Source of the DNA: Hymenobacter sp.
GTDB taxonomy: Bacteria; Bacteroidota; Bacteroidia; Cytophagales; Hymenobacteraceae
Length of the DNA: 6,793 nt
Direction of reading: 5' to 3'
Assembly: GCA_025362615.1 (NCBI GenBank)
Contig: JANYFQ010000492.1
Location: 1 to 6,793, forward strand
In this document: one piece after another, positions 1-5,613 of the stretch
Layout of the letters: each line of letters starts with the position of its first letter
Position numbering within the stretch: the stretch's first letter is position 1
Made by a program: the position numbers and the translations under genes
Notes under the pieces: model-generated
What the model saw: the letters and a program-made list of their open reading frames with translations, nothing else
Told to the model about the DNA's origin: nothing
Database searches by the model: none

Positions 1-77
1 GGCTTGCCACACGGCCAGCCCCCGCGCCACCACCGGCACTCCTTCAAACCTTCCCTAACCCTCACATTCACACCCCC

Positions 78-236
78 ATGTCGCGTATTCTCGGGAGCCT
101 TTTCATTACTGCCATCCTGTTTCGTGACGCTTTTCGTCACCACGAATCGGTGTCGTACCTGCTGGTGCTGGGGGTGTTTCTGTTCGTGGTCTTCGGCATC
201 GAGGTCATCCGCGCCATCCTGGAGGCGCTGAAGTAG
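78..236 (+). CDS. Small single-span membrane peptide, unknown function
   Basis: An ATG at 78 opens a 52-residue reading frame ending in TAG at 234-236. Residues 1-25 are short and polar to basic, with a RDAFRHHE stretch. Residues about 26-42 are strongly hydrophobic (YLLVLGVFLFVVFGI), and the tail is a short amphipathic segment ending EALK. This looks like a small membrane protein with one helix. I do not recognise a family. A terminator-like hairpin directly follows the stop, which supports a gene ending here. Two longer frames overlapping it have proline/arginine/serine-rich compositions typical of shadow frames. No clear promoter is visible in the 77 bases upstream. Existence is moderately supported; function is unknown. 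Confidence 0.5.
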   Translation: MSRILGSLFITAILFRDAFRHHESVSYLLVLGVFLFVVFGIEVIRAILEALK

Positions 237-238
237 GC

Positions 239-270
239 GCGGCCTGGCTGGCCGCCCCGTAGTTTTTCTT
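239..270 (+). terminator. Terminator-like hairpin with T-rich tail
   Basis: GCGGCC at 239-244 pairs perfectly with GGCCGC at 250-255 across a five-base loop. A T-rich tract (GTTTTTCTT) follows at 262-270. It starts three bases after the stop codon of the small membrane peptide. The gap of about six bases between stem and T tract is longer than in a classical intrinsic terminator. The T-rich tract also lies just upstream of the next gene, so part of it may belong to that gene's promoter. Confidence 0.4.
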
Positions 271-290
271 CTAGTCTTTCACCGTCCAGC

Positions 291-971
291 ATGGCTACTC
301 CTTTTGAGTTTTTCGTGAACGAGTTACGCAGGCATATTCCGCTTGCGACGGCAGCGCCGGTGCGTGACAGCGGACAACTGCCCCGGTTCAAGGCCGCCCA
401 CTATTTTACGCCGGCTGCCGGCGCGGGCACTGCCCAGCCTGACTACGCCCGCCTGCACCAGGTTTTTCCGGGCGGCTACCCGTACTATTATCCGCTGCAA
501 CTCACGCAGCCCGGCCAACGGCCGTTGCGGCTCTGCATTGCCACCGGGGCTGATTTCTTGTCCGTTTTTACGCCCCCCGAATCGGCGTTGCGCCCCTTGC
601 TGGAGGCGTATGGCTACTGGCGAATTGAAACCGTCGTCGAACCACAAACCACCGATTTCTGGGCGTTGCTACTGCGTTTGCCAAACCTGCCCGCGCAGTT
701 TCTGCTGCTGCCGACCGCCAAGCTCAAACAAATGCTCGACCGTGCCCACAATCCTGAAAAATTCAGCTTGTTTGCGGCAAAAGCGGGCTTCGCTTTCGCC
801 GCGCAGCCGCTTTACGCGGCCCGGCGCTTAGCCATTGTTCAAAACCCCGACTTGCTCGACAGCGCCGAAAACCGGGACTTGCGGATGGACGAGTACCTCA
901 ACAATTGGCAGCAGTTGACGGCTCAAATGCTGCCTACGCGTAAAACGAAACCCAAGCCCATGACCTGCTGA
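291..971 (+). CDS. Orphan protein A, paralogue of the protein at 2015-2590
   Basis: An ATG at 291 opens a 226-residue soluble protein with no signal peptide or membrane span. I do not recognise its family by name. Residues about 79-153 align with residues 54-127 of the protein encoded at 2015-2590. They share ADF (87-89), GxW (108-110), TDFW (121-124), an LP pair at 140-141 and RA at 151-152. The stretch from GYW to RAHN aligns without gaps over about 47 positions, with roughly 14 identities. A later shared motif is YLNNW (202-206), matching YINGW in the other protein. The alternation of hydrophobic strand and helix (DFWALLL, FLLLP, AKLKQML) faintly recalls PD-(D/E)XK-fold proteins, but the ExK-type catalytic residues are not visible, so I assign no activity. 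The C-terminus is basic (TRKTKPKP). Confidence 0.75.
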   Translation: MATPFEFFVNELRRHIPLATAAPVRDSGQLPRFKAAHYFTPAAGAGTAQPDYARLHQVFPGGYPYYYPLQLTQPGQRPLRLCIATGADFLSVFTPPESALRPLLEAYGYWRIETVVEPQTTDFWALLLRLPNLPAQFLLLPTAKLKQMLDRAHNPEKFSLFAAKAGFAFAAQPLYAARRLAIVQNPDLLDSAENRDLRMDEYLNNWQQLTAQMLPTRKTKPKPMTC

Positions 972-1119
972 ACGTACTTTTTCCATCGGTTATCCTTTCC
1001 ACCCACCACAACCGGTGGCCCCTGGCAACCAGCCACTTCCCTGCTACGGGGAGCAGCCCGGTGAGCCAGTTGGCTCCCGCGTGCTGGTTGTTTTGGTAGC
1101 ACCTGACCAGTTTAACCGC

Positions 1120-1488
1120 ATGGAAAAAGTTGAGAAGTACCTGGAAGACATCAACCGGATGCACCGGTTTGTGGGGGCTTTTACTGCCCTGGCCCGGCAG
1201 CGGTTCGATGTGCGGCAGGTGACGGTGGCCGAGAACGCGCAGTGGGGCGGGCCATTGATGGCAACGTACGTGCTGGGCACCTACGTCGGGATGCCTTCGG
1301 TGGAGGAACTGCGGGAACTGACCGCGCCGCTGTGCGATTTCCCCTTCACGCTCCAGTTCGATTCGGTGCTGGACCCGGCCGTGTCGTTTCCCGGCCAGGA
1401 GCCGACGGCCCTGATGTGCTTTTTCTGCGTGGCCGTGGACTACGGCACCGACGTGTACTTCATCCGCAAGAGCGACGATTTGTGGTAG
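1120..1488 (+). CDS. Small orphan protein, unknown function
   Basis: From the ATG at 1120 this encodes 122 residues, starting MEKVEKYLED and ending RKSDDLW. The frame stays open upstream to a GTG at 1015, but those 35 residues are proline/glycine-rich and unlike the body of the protein, so the ATG is preferred. The N-terminus (residues 1-27) should form an amphipathic helix. The rest alternates strand-like and helical segments, with several aromatic and cysteine residues near the end (CFFCVAVDYGTDVYF). There is no signal peptide or membrane span. I do not recognise a family. A strong stem-loop begins two bases after the stop, which supports a transcript ending here. It lies between the two paralogous orphan genes, in the same orientation. 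Confidence 0.6.
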   Translation: MEKVEKYLEDINRMHRFVGAFTALARQRFDVRQVTVAENAQWGGPLMATYVLGTYVGMPSVEELRELTAPLCDFPFTLQFDSVLDPAVSFPGQEPTALMCFFCVAVDYGTDVYFIRKSDDLW

Positions 1489-1490
1489 GT

Positions 1491-1540
1491 GGCTGGGCAG
1501 GAGTGGGGTGCGCTGCCACGTACCCCCGCTCCTGCCCACC
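1491..1540 (+). terminator. Long stem-loop immediately after a stop codon
   Basis: Bases 1491-1508 pair with 1524-1540: 17 base pairs including one G-U wobble, with one bulged C at 1493, around a 15-base loop. The core arm is TGGGCAGGAG pairing with CTCCTGCCCA. It starts two bases after the stop codon of the gene at 1120-1488. No T tract follows (the next bases are CGGCCCGG). It may act as an RNA-stabilising or attenuating 3' structure, or be a repetitive extragenic palindrome, rather than a classical intrinsic terminator. Confidence 0.5.
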
Positions 1541-1583
1541 CGGCCCGGTACCAGGCCCGCACCCACCAAATACACTTGCCTGA

Positions 1584-1901
1584 GTGAAAGAAAACGGAAG
1601 GCTTCGCACCAGCTTTGGCCCATTGCACCGGTTGGTTAAGGAACTTGGGGCGGTGCTGCATAGGCTGCTCCCCGTCGTGGGGATGCGCATTCACACCCGC
1701 AAGCGGGCGGGCAAAAGCGAGCTAACCCTTATGTACTTTTTGCAAAGACACGAAGACCTGCCGCCGCCCGCATTTCTGTACGCGCTGGTAGAGGCGTTGC
1801 GCCGCAGCCCATTTGAGGCGAACTACAGGGTGGTGAAATATAAAAAAGACGACTATCGTCATCAATACGCCGCCACCTTCTACATCACATTTACCTACTG
1901 A
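1584..1901 (+). CDS. Small basic orphan protein, start uncertain
   Basis: The frame from a GTG at 1584 to TGA at 1899-1901 encodes 105 residues, with an in-frame stop directly before it. The first in-frame ATG is at 1683 and would give 72 residues (MRIHTRKRAG...). The GTG is preferred weakly because the upstream residues (RLVKELGAVLHRLLPVVG) look like a regular helix, and because TACACTTG at 1571-1578, a near match to the Bacteroidota -7 box TAnnTTTG, would place a transcript start almost at the GTG. The protein is basic and ends in an aromatic, strand-like tail (FYITFTY). No family is recognised. It sits between orphan genes 1120-1488 and 2015-2590 and may be co-transcribed with the latter. 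Confidence 0.45.
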   Translation: MKENGRLRTSFGPLHRLVKELGAVLHRLLPVVGMRIHTRKRAGKSELTLMYFLQRHEDLPPPAFLYALVEALRRSPFEANYRVVKYKKDDYRHQYAATFYITFTY

Positions 1902-2014
1902 ATTAAGCCAAAAACTAATTGAAAACGAATACATTGGGGCTGAATGCGGTTGGCCGCTCGCAGCCAATGCCGTTCTCTAAACCAAATTCACCAGTCCAAA
2001 ACCTGTGCAAGGCC

Positions 2015-2590
2015 ATGATTCCTGAATCGCTGCTACCGCTCATCGAAACCCGGTTGCGTTCGTACCTGGGCGAGCTTGATTTTCAGACGCACTGGCCGTG
2101 GCCCAACCCCGACGCGGGCCATGTGCGCGTGCGCGGCCGGGAGCTGGACACCTGGGGCGGGCCAATGCGGCGCATTGATTTACGCATCCGGCCTGCGGCC
2201 GACTTTGTGGCCCACACTGCCGTACCCACCGCCGCTCGGCGGGCAGTGGCGCACAGCGGCCGTTGGCAGTTCGACGGGGCCGAGCAGGTAGCCATGACCG
2301 ACTTCTGGGTGCTGACGCTGCCCGCTACCGGCGACACGCTGCGGTGCGTGGTGCTGCCGCCCACCGCGTTGCTGGCCTTGCTGCGCCGGGCCAATCGCCC
2401 TTGCCAACTGACGCTCCATTTCACCAACGCGGGGGAGTGCTACGGCAGCCCGTCGCGGCAAACAGGGTTGGGCGGGCTGCATCAGGCTCCTGGCCCACAT
2501 GTCGGAACGTCGGTGGCAGACTTGTCGGCTTACATCAATGGCTGGCACCAGGTTGTGGAGCCGCCGTTGCAGCCGCATTTTTGGTTTTGA
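2015..2590 (+). CDS. Orphan protein B, paralogue of the protein at 291-971
   Basis: Three starts are possible: TTG 1919, ATG 1967 and ATG 2015. I choose 2015 (191 residues, MIPESLLPLIETRL) because its N-terminal helix then matches the N-terminus of the paralogue at 291-971 (MATPFEFFVNELRR). Starting at 1967 would add 16 residues. Conserved landmarks are ADF (62-64), GRW (82-84), TDFW (95-98), VVLPPTALLALL (112-123), RRA (124-126) and YINGW (173-177). There is no signal peptide or membrane span. It has two cysteines, C111 and C142. No family is recognised, and catalytic motifs of known nucleases or hydrolases are not visible. The next gene starts 24 bases after the stop, so the two may share a transcript. 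Confidence 0.75.
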   Translation: MIPESLLPLIETRLRSYLGELDFQTHWPWPNPDAGHVRVRGRELDTWGGPMRRIDLRIRPAADFVAHTAVPTAARRAVAHSGRWQFDGAEQVAMTDFWVLTLPATGDTLRCVVLPPTALLALLRRANRPCQLTLHFTNAGECYGSPSRQTGLGGLHQAPGPHVGTSVADLSAYINGWHQVVEPPLQPHFWF

Positions 2591-2614
2591 ACGCACTTGT
2601 TTTGCTTAAGCTGC

Positions 2615-3277
2615 ATGAAGCATCGTTTTTTTCTAAAGTTGCTGGTGATGACGGGGTTGTTGGGTGGCGGGAAATCGGTATCGGGACAGGAGTTGAAAAC
2701 CGGTGTGCGCCCTTACCCGCCGGTGCAGCGGCGCCCGCCGGTGCGGCGCAGTCGCAACGATGCGACGCGCCCGCCGCTGTTGGCCGCGCCCGTTGCGGGA
2801 GCGCTTGGGCCAGCGTTTTGCCCGTTGGTCGAGTTGCGGGCGCTCAACAAAGCTTACGTGCGGGAACTGGCTTATCGCCGCGGGTTGCGCGCGGCGCGGC
2901 CGGCCGACCAGTCACCGGTGCGCTTCGATTCGTTGCTGCTGCCGGGCACGGTGTTGCACAACCAGCGCTTGGTCAATGCCAATGGCGGTTTGTTTCATGA
3001 CCATCAACATCCTCACAACGAGCTTATTGGCTACGCTTCTTCCATGATGCGCCACCGCGAACAGCCCGCGCAACTCGCCCATGTTATTTGGCAGGCGTTC
3101 GATGATTCCAAAAAAGGTCACAAGGAAGTTCAGCAAGACCACCGGTTCGCCCACGTCAGCGTGAGCTGCTCCGACACGTACTTCGTGGTGCGCCTGGACT
3201 ATCAGCCCTCCACAACAACCAAAGCCGAGCAGAAAGACTACGCCCGGTGGCAGCAGCAGCGCGTTCGGGTGCCCTGA
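2615..3277 (+). CDS. Secreted CAP/SCP (YkwD-like) domain protein, putative
   Basis: The ATG at 2615 gives 220 residues. A TTG six codons upstream is possible but less likely. Residues 1-24 (MKHRFFLKLLVMTGLLGGGK...) resemble a signal peptide, with cleavage possibly near VSG|QE, although K20 interrupts the hydrophobic run. Residues 30-65 form a proline/arginine-rich linker. Residues 68-197 have the order of features seen in CAP domains: a helix with ALNKAYVRELAYRRGL, an RFDSLLL segment, H115, LFHDHQHPHNEL (H128, H134, E136) where CAP proteins carry HxxxxGEN, then HVIWQAFDDSKKGH (W159, H169) like the W-x-S-x-GH motif, and the strands FAHVSVS and TYFVVRLDY. The canonical GEN is NEL here, so the assignment is a pattern match rather than a certainty. 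Bacterial CAP proteins act outside the cytoplasm, and their activity is usually unknown. The gene converges with the glycosyltransferase at 3335. Confidence 0.6.
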   Translation: MKHRFFLKLLVMTGLLGGGKSVSGQELKTGVRPYPPVQRRPPVRRSRNDATRPPLLAAPVAGALGPAFCPLVELRALNKAYVRELAYRRGLRAARPADQSPVRFDSLLLPGTVLHNQRLVNANGGLFHDHQHPHNELIGYASSMMRHREQPAQLAHVIWQAFDDSKKGHKEVQQDHRFAHVSVSCSDTYFVVRLDYQPSTTTKAEQKDYARWQQQRVRVP

Positions 3278-3334
3278 GCCGTGCATCGTTGCGGCGGCGG
3301 CAGGTGCGGGCACCGGCCCGTATTGCCTGGCACC

Positions 3335-4597
3335 TCAGTTGCCGCCCCGGTGGCCACCCTTTATCATCCCGCCACCCCATCGCCGCGCCAACCCACTCGC
3401 CGCCAGCACAAACACCGCAAACAGCACTGGGGCCACAAACCGCACGTCCCAGTCGTCCACGGTCAGCATCACCACGGCGGCTTGCAGCAGGGGCAGGGCC
3501 GCCAGGAACACCCGCCCCGGCCGCCACAGGCCGGGGCGCGTAGCGGCCCGCGCCGCCAGCCAGTAAGCAGGCCACAGCACCGCCACGTTGAGGGCGCGGT
3601 GGGCCAGCGAGTAGTGCGGCTTGAGGCCGCTGGCAAACACCCACAACTTGCCCAGCATCAGCCGAATAAAAAAGCCGGGGTTGTGGGCCGCGAAGTACAG
3701 CACCCGCGCCACCGGCCCCGTGCCGGGCGGCGGCAGCACGAACGCCCCGGCCGGCCGCACCGCCCACAGCGGCGACCGAAACACGAGTTCGCCGCGCTGG
3801 TAGGTGTCCATCAAATAAAAAGTTTCGAGCTGATAATTAAGCAACTGCCAGGCCAGCGGGGCCAGCAACACGGCCAGCAGCGCCAGGGCCAGCCCGGCGC
3901 GGCGGCGTTGGCGGCGCGGCTGTTGGGCCAGGGCCGCCAGCCCGGCGGCGGCGGCGGCCAGCGCCACCACGAAGCCGTTGGGCCGCGCCAGGGCGGCCAG
4001 CGCCAGCCCGGCCAGCAGGGCAGCCCAGCGCCCAGCCGTGGGCCGCGCCCGCAACCGCAGCAGCGCCGCGAAGCTCAACACGCTCAGGCTGCTGAACACC
4101 GATTCGGTGAGCAGGTAGGCGTTGAACTGCTGGATGTCGGGCCACAACACGAACAGCGCCGTGGCCCCGGCGGCGGCAGCTTCGGCGGACTGGCGGGTTG
4201 TCGGGTTGGTGGATTGGTGGATTGGTGGAGTGGTGAGCGGGCGGTTTTTGAGCGGCGGCCAGCCGCCGCCCACCAGCCGCCGCGTGGCCCCGTACAAGGC
4301 CCGCGTGGCCAGCCCCGACAGCGCCACCTGCCCCGCCACGATGCCCCAGCGCCCGGTCCCCAGCCACAGCCAGAAACTCTGAAACAGCGGGTACAAAATG
4401 TAGCGCCGGTTGTGGCCCGGCTCGAAGTAGCCGCGCCCGGCAATGTCCTGGGCGTAAAGTAGGTAGCGGGCACTGTCGTTCACGAAGTGCGGCCCCCGGA
4501 ACTTCCAGAGCCAGTAGGCCTGGGCCAGCGCCCACAGCGCCGCCAGCAGCAGGCGGTGGTGGGGCCAAAGGCGGCGCAGGAACGCAGGGAAGGGCAT
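3335..4597 (-). CDS. GT-C (GT39/PMT-like) membrane glycosyltransferase, putative
   Basis: This encodes a 420-residue polytopic membrane protein with about nine or ten predicted spans (starting near residues 14, 68, 88, 143, 165, 191, 237, 297, 335, 362 and 388). The first loop has the acidic motif VNDSARYLLYAQDI (D41) followed by NRRYILYP (63-70), where GT-C enzymes of the PMT/ArnT type place the catalytic acidic residue and the start of the second helix. LLTESVF (162-168), LARPNG (203-208) and DDWDVRFVAPVLF (381-393) are also typical of this superfamily. Such enzymes transfer a sugar from a lipid-phosphate donor on the outer face of the inner membrane. Donor and acceptor cannot be read from the sequence. 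Residues 113-140 form a hydrophilic loop partly made by an 8-bp tandem repeat. The gene diverges from the DUF4230 gene across a nested inverted repeat and converges with the CAP-like gene. A TACCTTC box lies six bases before the ATG. Confidence 0.8.
   Translation of the reverse strand: MPFPAFLRRLWPHHRLLLAALWALAQAYWLWKFRGPHFVNDSARYLLYAQDIAGRGYFEPGHNRRYILYPLFQSFWLWLGTGRWGIVAGQVALSGLATRALYGATRRLVGGGWPPLKNRPLTTPPIHQSTNPTTRQSAEAAAAGATALFVLWPDIQQFNAYLLTESVFSSLSVLSFAALLRLRARPTAGRWAALLAGLALAALARPNGFVVALAAAAAGLAALAQQPRRQRRRAGLALALLAVLLAPLAWQLLNYQLETFYLMDTYQRGELVFRSPLWAVRPAGAFVLPPPGTGPVARVLYFAAHNPGFFIRLMLGKLWVFASGLKPHYSLAHRALNVAVLWPAYWLAARAATRPGLWRPGRVFLAALPLLQAAVVMLTVDDWDVRFVAPVLFAVFVLAASGLARRWGGGMIKGGHRGGN
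4203..4234 (-). repeat. 8-bp tandem repeat inside the glycosyltransferase gene
   Basis: Four consecutive octamers on the plus strand read GGGTTGGT, GGATTGGT, GGATTGGT and GGAGTGGT. On the minus strand they encode the hydrophilic stretch TTPPIHQSTNP around residues 122-132 of the membrane glycosyltransferase. The unit length is not a multiple of three, so gain or loss of one or two copies would shift the frame. Confidence 0.8.
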
Positions 4598-4603
4598 GGC
4601 CGA

Positions 4604-4611
4604 CGAAGGTA
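4604..4611 (-). promoter_or_regulatory. Putative -7 box of the glycosyltransferase gene
   Basis: On the minus strand TACCTTCG ends six bases before the ATG. It fits the Bacteroidota -7 consensus TAnnTTTG except at one position. A match this close to the start codon implies a very short or absent leader. No convincing TTTG -33 box lies 19-21 bases upstream. Confidence 0.35.
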
Positions 4612-4624
4612 GCGGGGCAACGCG

Positions 4625-4652
4625 AAACGAGTACCCCGAAGCTCCGCTTCGG
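4625..4652 (+). repeat. Left outer arm of the nested inverted repeat
   Basis: These 28 bases match the reverse complement of 4899-4926 at 25 of 28 positions: the first 18 and the last seven are identical. The arm contains its own hairpin, CCGAAGC-TCC-GCTTCGG, at 4636-4652. It ends 28 bases upstream of the glycosyltransferase ATG. Confidence 0.85.
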
Positions 4653-4688
4653 ACTAATCAAATGGCGGCTACCTCCCGTTAAACGATT

Positions 4689-4895
4689 GAATTACTGCTA
4701 TTACGCGAGGCTGGCGGTTGGCGCGGGCCTCTTGGCCCGTGCCCGCTACTAGCGGGCCTCTGGCCCGCACACCAGGCCGAAATCGTTGGGCCGTCCACTG
4801 CCCATCGTGCAACGATTGGGGGCCAGAGGCCCCCAAAGTAGTCGGCACGGGCCTGGAGGCCCGCGCCAACCGCCACCGCGTAACAGCAGTGAATT
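4689..4895. repeat. MITE/REP-like foldback element
   Basis: The arms 4689-4743 and 4844-4895 are imperfect inverted repeats over about 50 bp, sharing TGGCGGTTGGCGCGGGCCTC as the longest block. Inside, AATCGTTG (4781-4788) pairs with CAACGATT (4810-4817). Small palindromes are embedded at 4724-4739, 4741-4757, 4752-4768, 4816-4836 and 4848-4863, most with a GGGCC/GGCCC stem. The palindromes at 4741-4757 and 4752-4768 overlap, so they are mutually exclusive structures. The ends read ACTGCTATTACGCG and CGCGTAACAGCAGT, each flanked by GAATT. This could be a target duplication, but AATT is self-complementary and would partly recur by symmetry. The element has no credible coding capacity. It fills most of the 358-bp divergent intergenic interval. 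Confidence 0.8.
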
Positions 4896-4898
4896 ACC

Positions 4899-4926
4899 CC
4901 GAAGCAGCGCTTCGGGGTACTCGTTT
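4899..4926 (-). repeat. Right outer arm of the nested inverted repeat
   Basis: This is the partner of 4625-4652 in inverted orientation. It overlaps a perfect 11-bp stem, TACCCCGAAGC (4895-4905) with its complement at 4909-4919, around a three-base AGC loop. It ends 29 bases before the DUF4230 ATG, nearly the same distance as on the other side. Confidence 0.85.
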
Positions 4927-4940
4927 TGGGCACTCGTTCC

Positions 4941-4948
4941 TACCTTCA
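4941..4948 (+). promoter_or_regulatory. Putative -7 box of the DUF4230 gene
   Basis: TACCTTCA lies seven bases before the ATG at 4956 and resembles the Bacteroidota -7 box TAnnTTTG. The divergent gene has TACCTTCG at almost the same distance from its own ATG. A TTTG at 4925-4928 is only 12 bases upstream, too close for a normal -33 element. Confidence 0.35.
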
Positions 4949-4955
4949 CCGCGCC

Positions 4956-5585
4956 ATGACGACCCGCTTGTTCCGCCGCCTCATTCCCTTGCTATTCCTC
5001 CTCGGCCTCGGCTGGTTTTTGTGGCGGAAAATCGGCCCCGCGCTCGCGGGCCTCGACCTGCTCAACCCCGCCCCGCGCGTGGTCGTCAGCCACCAAACGG
5101 TGCTCACCCAAATCGAGGCGCTGGGGCGGCTCGAACTCGTGCGCTACCACTTCCGCGACGTGGTGGAGTACCGCCGCAGCAGCCGCTTCCCGCTGCTGCC
5201 CGATGCCAAAGTGGCCCTCATCGTGGGCGGCGAAGCCGTGGGCTGCCTCGACCTCCGCAAAATCCGGCCCGCCGACATCACCCTCGAAGGCGACTCCGTG
5301 CTGCGCCTCACGCTGCCCCCGGCCGAGCTGTGCAGCTTCCAAATCCGTCACGACCAAAGCCGTGTTTTCAGCACCGAAAACGGCTTTTTTCAGGATGCCA
5401 GCCTCGTCGATGCCGGCTACCGCTACGCCGAGGCCCAGGTGCGCCGGGCCGCCCTGCAATCCGGCATCCTGGCCCAAACCGAACGCAACGCCCAGCTTAT
5501 TCTGGTGCCGCTGCTGCAAAAGCTCACCGGCCGGCAGGTGGTGCTGGGGCCACGGCTGGCGCTGCCTCAGTCAATCAGTGAATGA
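4956..5585 (+). CDS. DUF4230 domain protein, membrane-anchored
   Basis: From the ATG at 4956 this encodes 209 residues, a usual length for the family. Residues 5-22 (LFRRLIPLLFLLGLGWFL) form an N-terminal membrane anchor. The DUF4230 pattern follows: VLTQIEALGRLELVRYHFRD (49-68), the central strands KVALIVGGEAVGCLDLRKI (85-103), DITLEGDSVLRLTLPPAEL (107-125), then RVFSTENGFF (136-145) and the C-terminal helix AEAQVRRAALQSGILAQTERNAQ (158-180), ending QLILVPLLQKLTG. The family is widespread and its biochemical function is not established. The protein should face away from the cytoplasm. The last residues (QSISE) and the stop codon are supplied by an 8-bp tandem array, so the native C-terminus may vary. 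An insertion sequence begins 12 bases after the stop. The frame upstream to a TTG at 4926 is rejected because the ATG has a promoter-like box before it. Confidence 0.88.
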   Translation: MTTRLFRRLIPLLFLLGLGWFLWRKIGPALAGLDLLNPAPRVVVSHQTVLTQIEALGRLELVRYHFRDVVEYRRSSRFPLLPDAKVALIVGGEAVGCLDLRKIRPADITLEGDSVLRLTLPPAELCSFQIRHDQSRVFSTENGFFQDASLVDAGYRYAEAQVRRAALQSGILAQTERNAQLILVPLLQKLTGRQVVLGPRLALPQSISE

Positions 5586-5595
5586 GTGAATGAAT
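5568..5595 (+). repeat. 8-bp tandem repeat over the DUF4230 stop codon
   Basis: Successive units read CAGTCAAT, CAGTGAAT, GAGTGAAT and a half unit GAAT. The DUF4230 TGA (5583-5585) lies across the second and third units. The array abuts the left end of the insertion sequence. Confidence 0.7.
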
Positions 5596-5596
5596 T
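5592..5596 (+). repeat. Target site duplication, left copy (GAATT)
   Basis: GAATT directly precedes the left terminal repeat, and an identical copy follows the right one at 6644-6648. It overlaps the last half unit of the 8-bp tandem array. Confidence 0.8.
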
Positions 5597-5613
5597 TAGG
5601 ACTTACGCAAAAA
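5597..5613 (+). repeat. Terminal inverted repeat, transposase 3' side
   Basis: TAGGACTTACGCAAAAA is a perfect inverted match to 6627-6643. It contains the transposase stop codon (TAA on the minus strand, 5603-5605). Confidence 0.9.

Noticed and set aside
1015..1119. GTG-started N-terminal extension of the small gene at 1120
   Set aside because: The 35 extra residues are proline/glycine-rich and unlike the body of the protein, the stretch holds small hairpins, and an ATG with a good helix start follows.
3278..3334. Bidirectional terminator between the CAP gene and the glycosyltransferase
   Set aside because: Only a four-pair GGTG/CACC stem is visible and there is no T tract on either strand.
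3281..4462. Long plus-strand frame opposite the glycosyltransferase
   Set aside because: Its translation is very rich in Pro, Arg, Gln, Gly and His, as expected for the complement of GC-rich coding DNA. The minus strand gives a convincing membrane enzyme.
3837..4661. Alternative minus-strand frame of 274 residues over the glycosyltransferase
   Set aside because: Ala/Gly/Pro/Arg-rich shadow frame without membrane-helix pattern or motifs.
4598..4955. Structured RNA such as a riboswitch or T-box in the divergent interval
   Set aside because: The hairpins are symmetric inverted repeats at DNA level and the conserved elements of known riboswitch classes are not seen. A repeat element explains them better.
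4718..5581. Plus-strand frame running through the foldback element into the DUF4230 gene
   Set aside because: It is a shadow of the DUF4230 gene, with low-complexity Pro/Arg composition, and its first part is palindromic repeat DNA.
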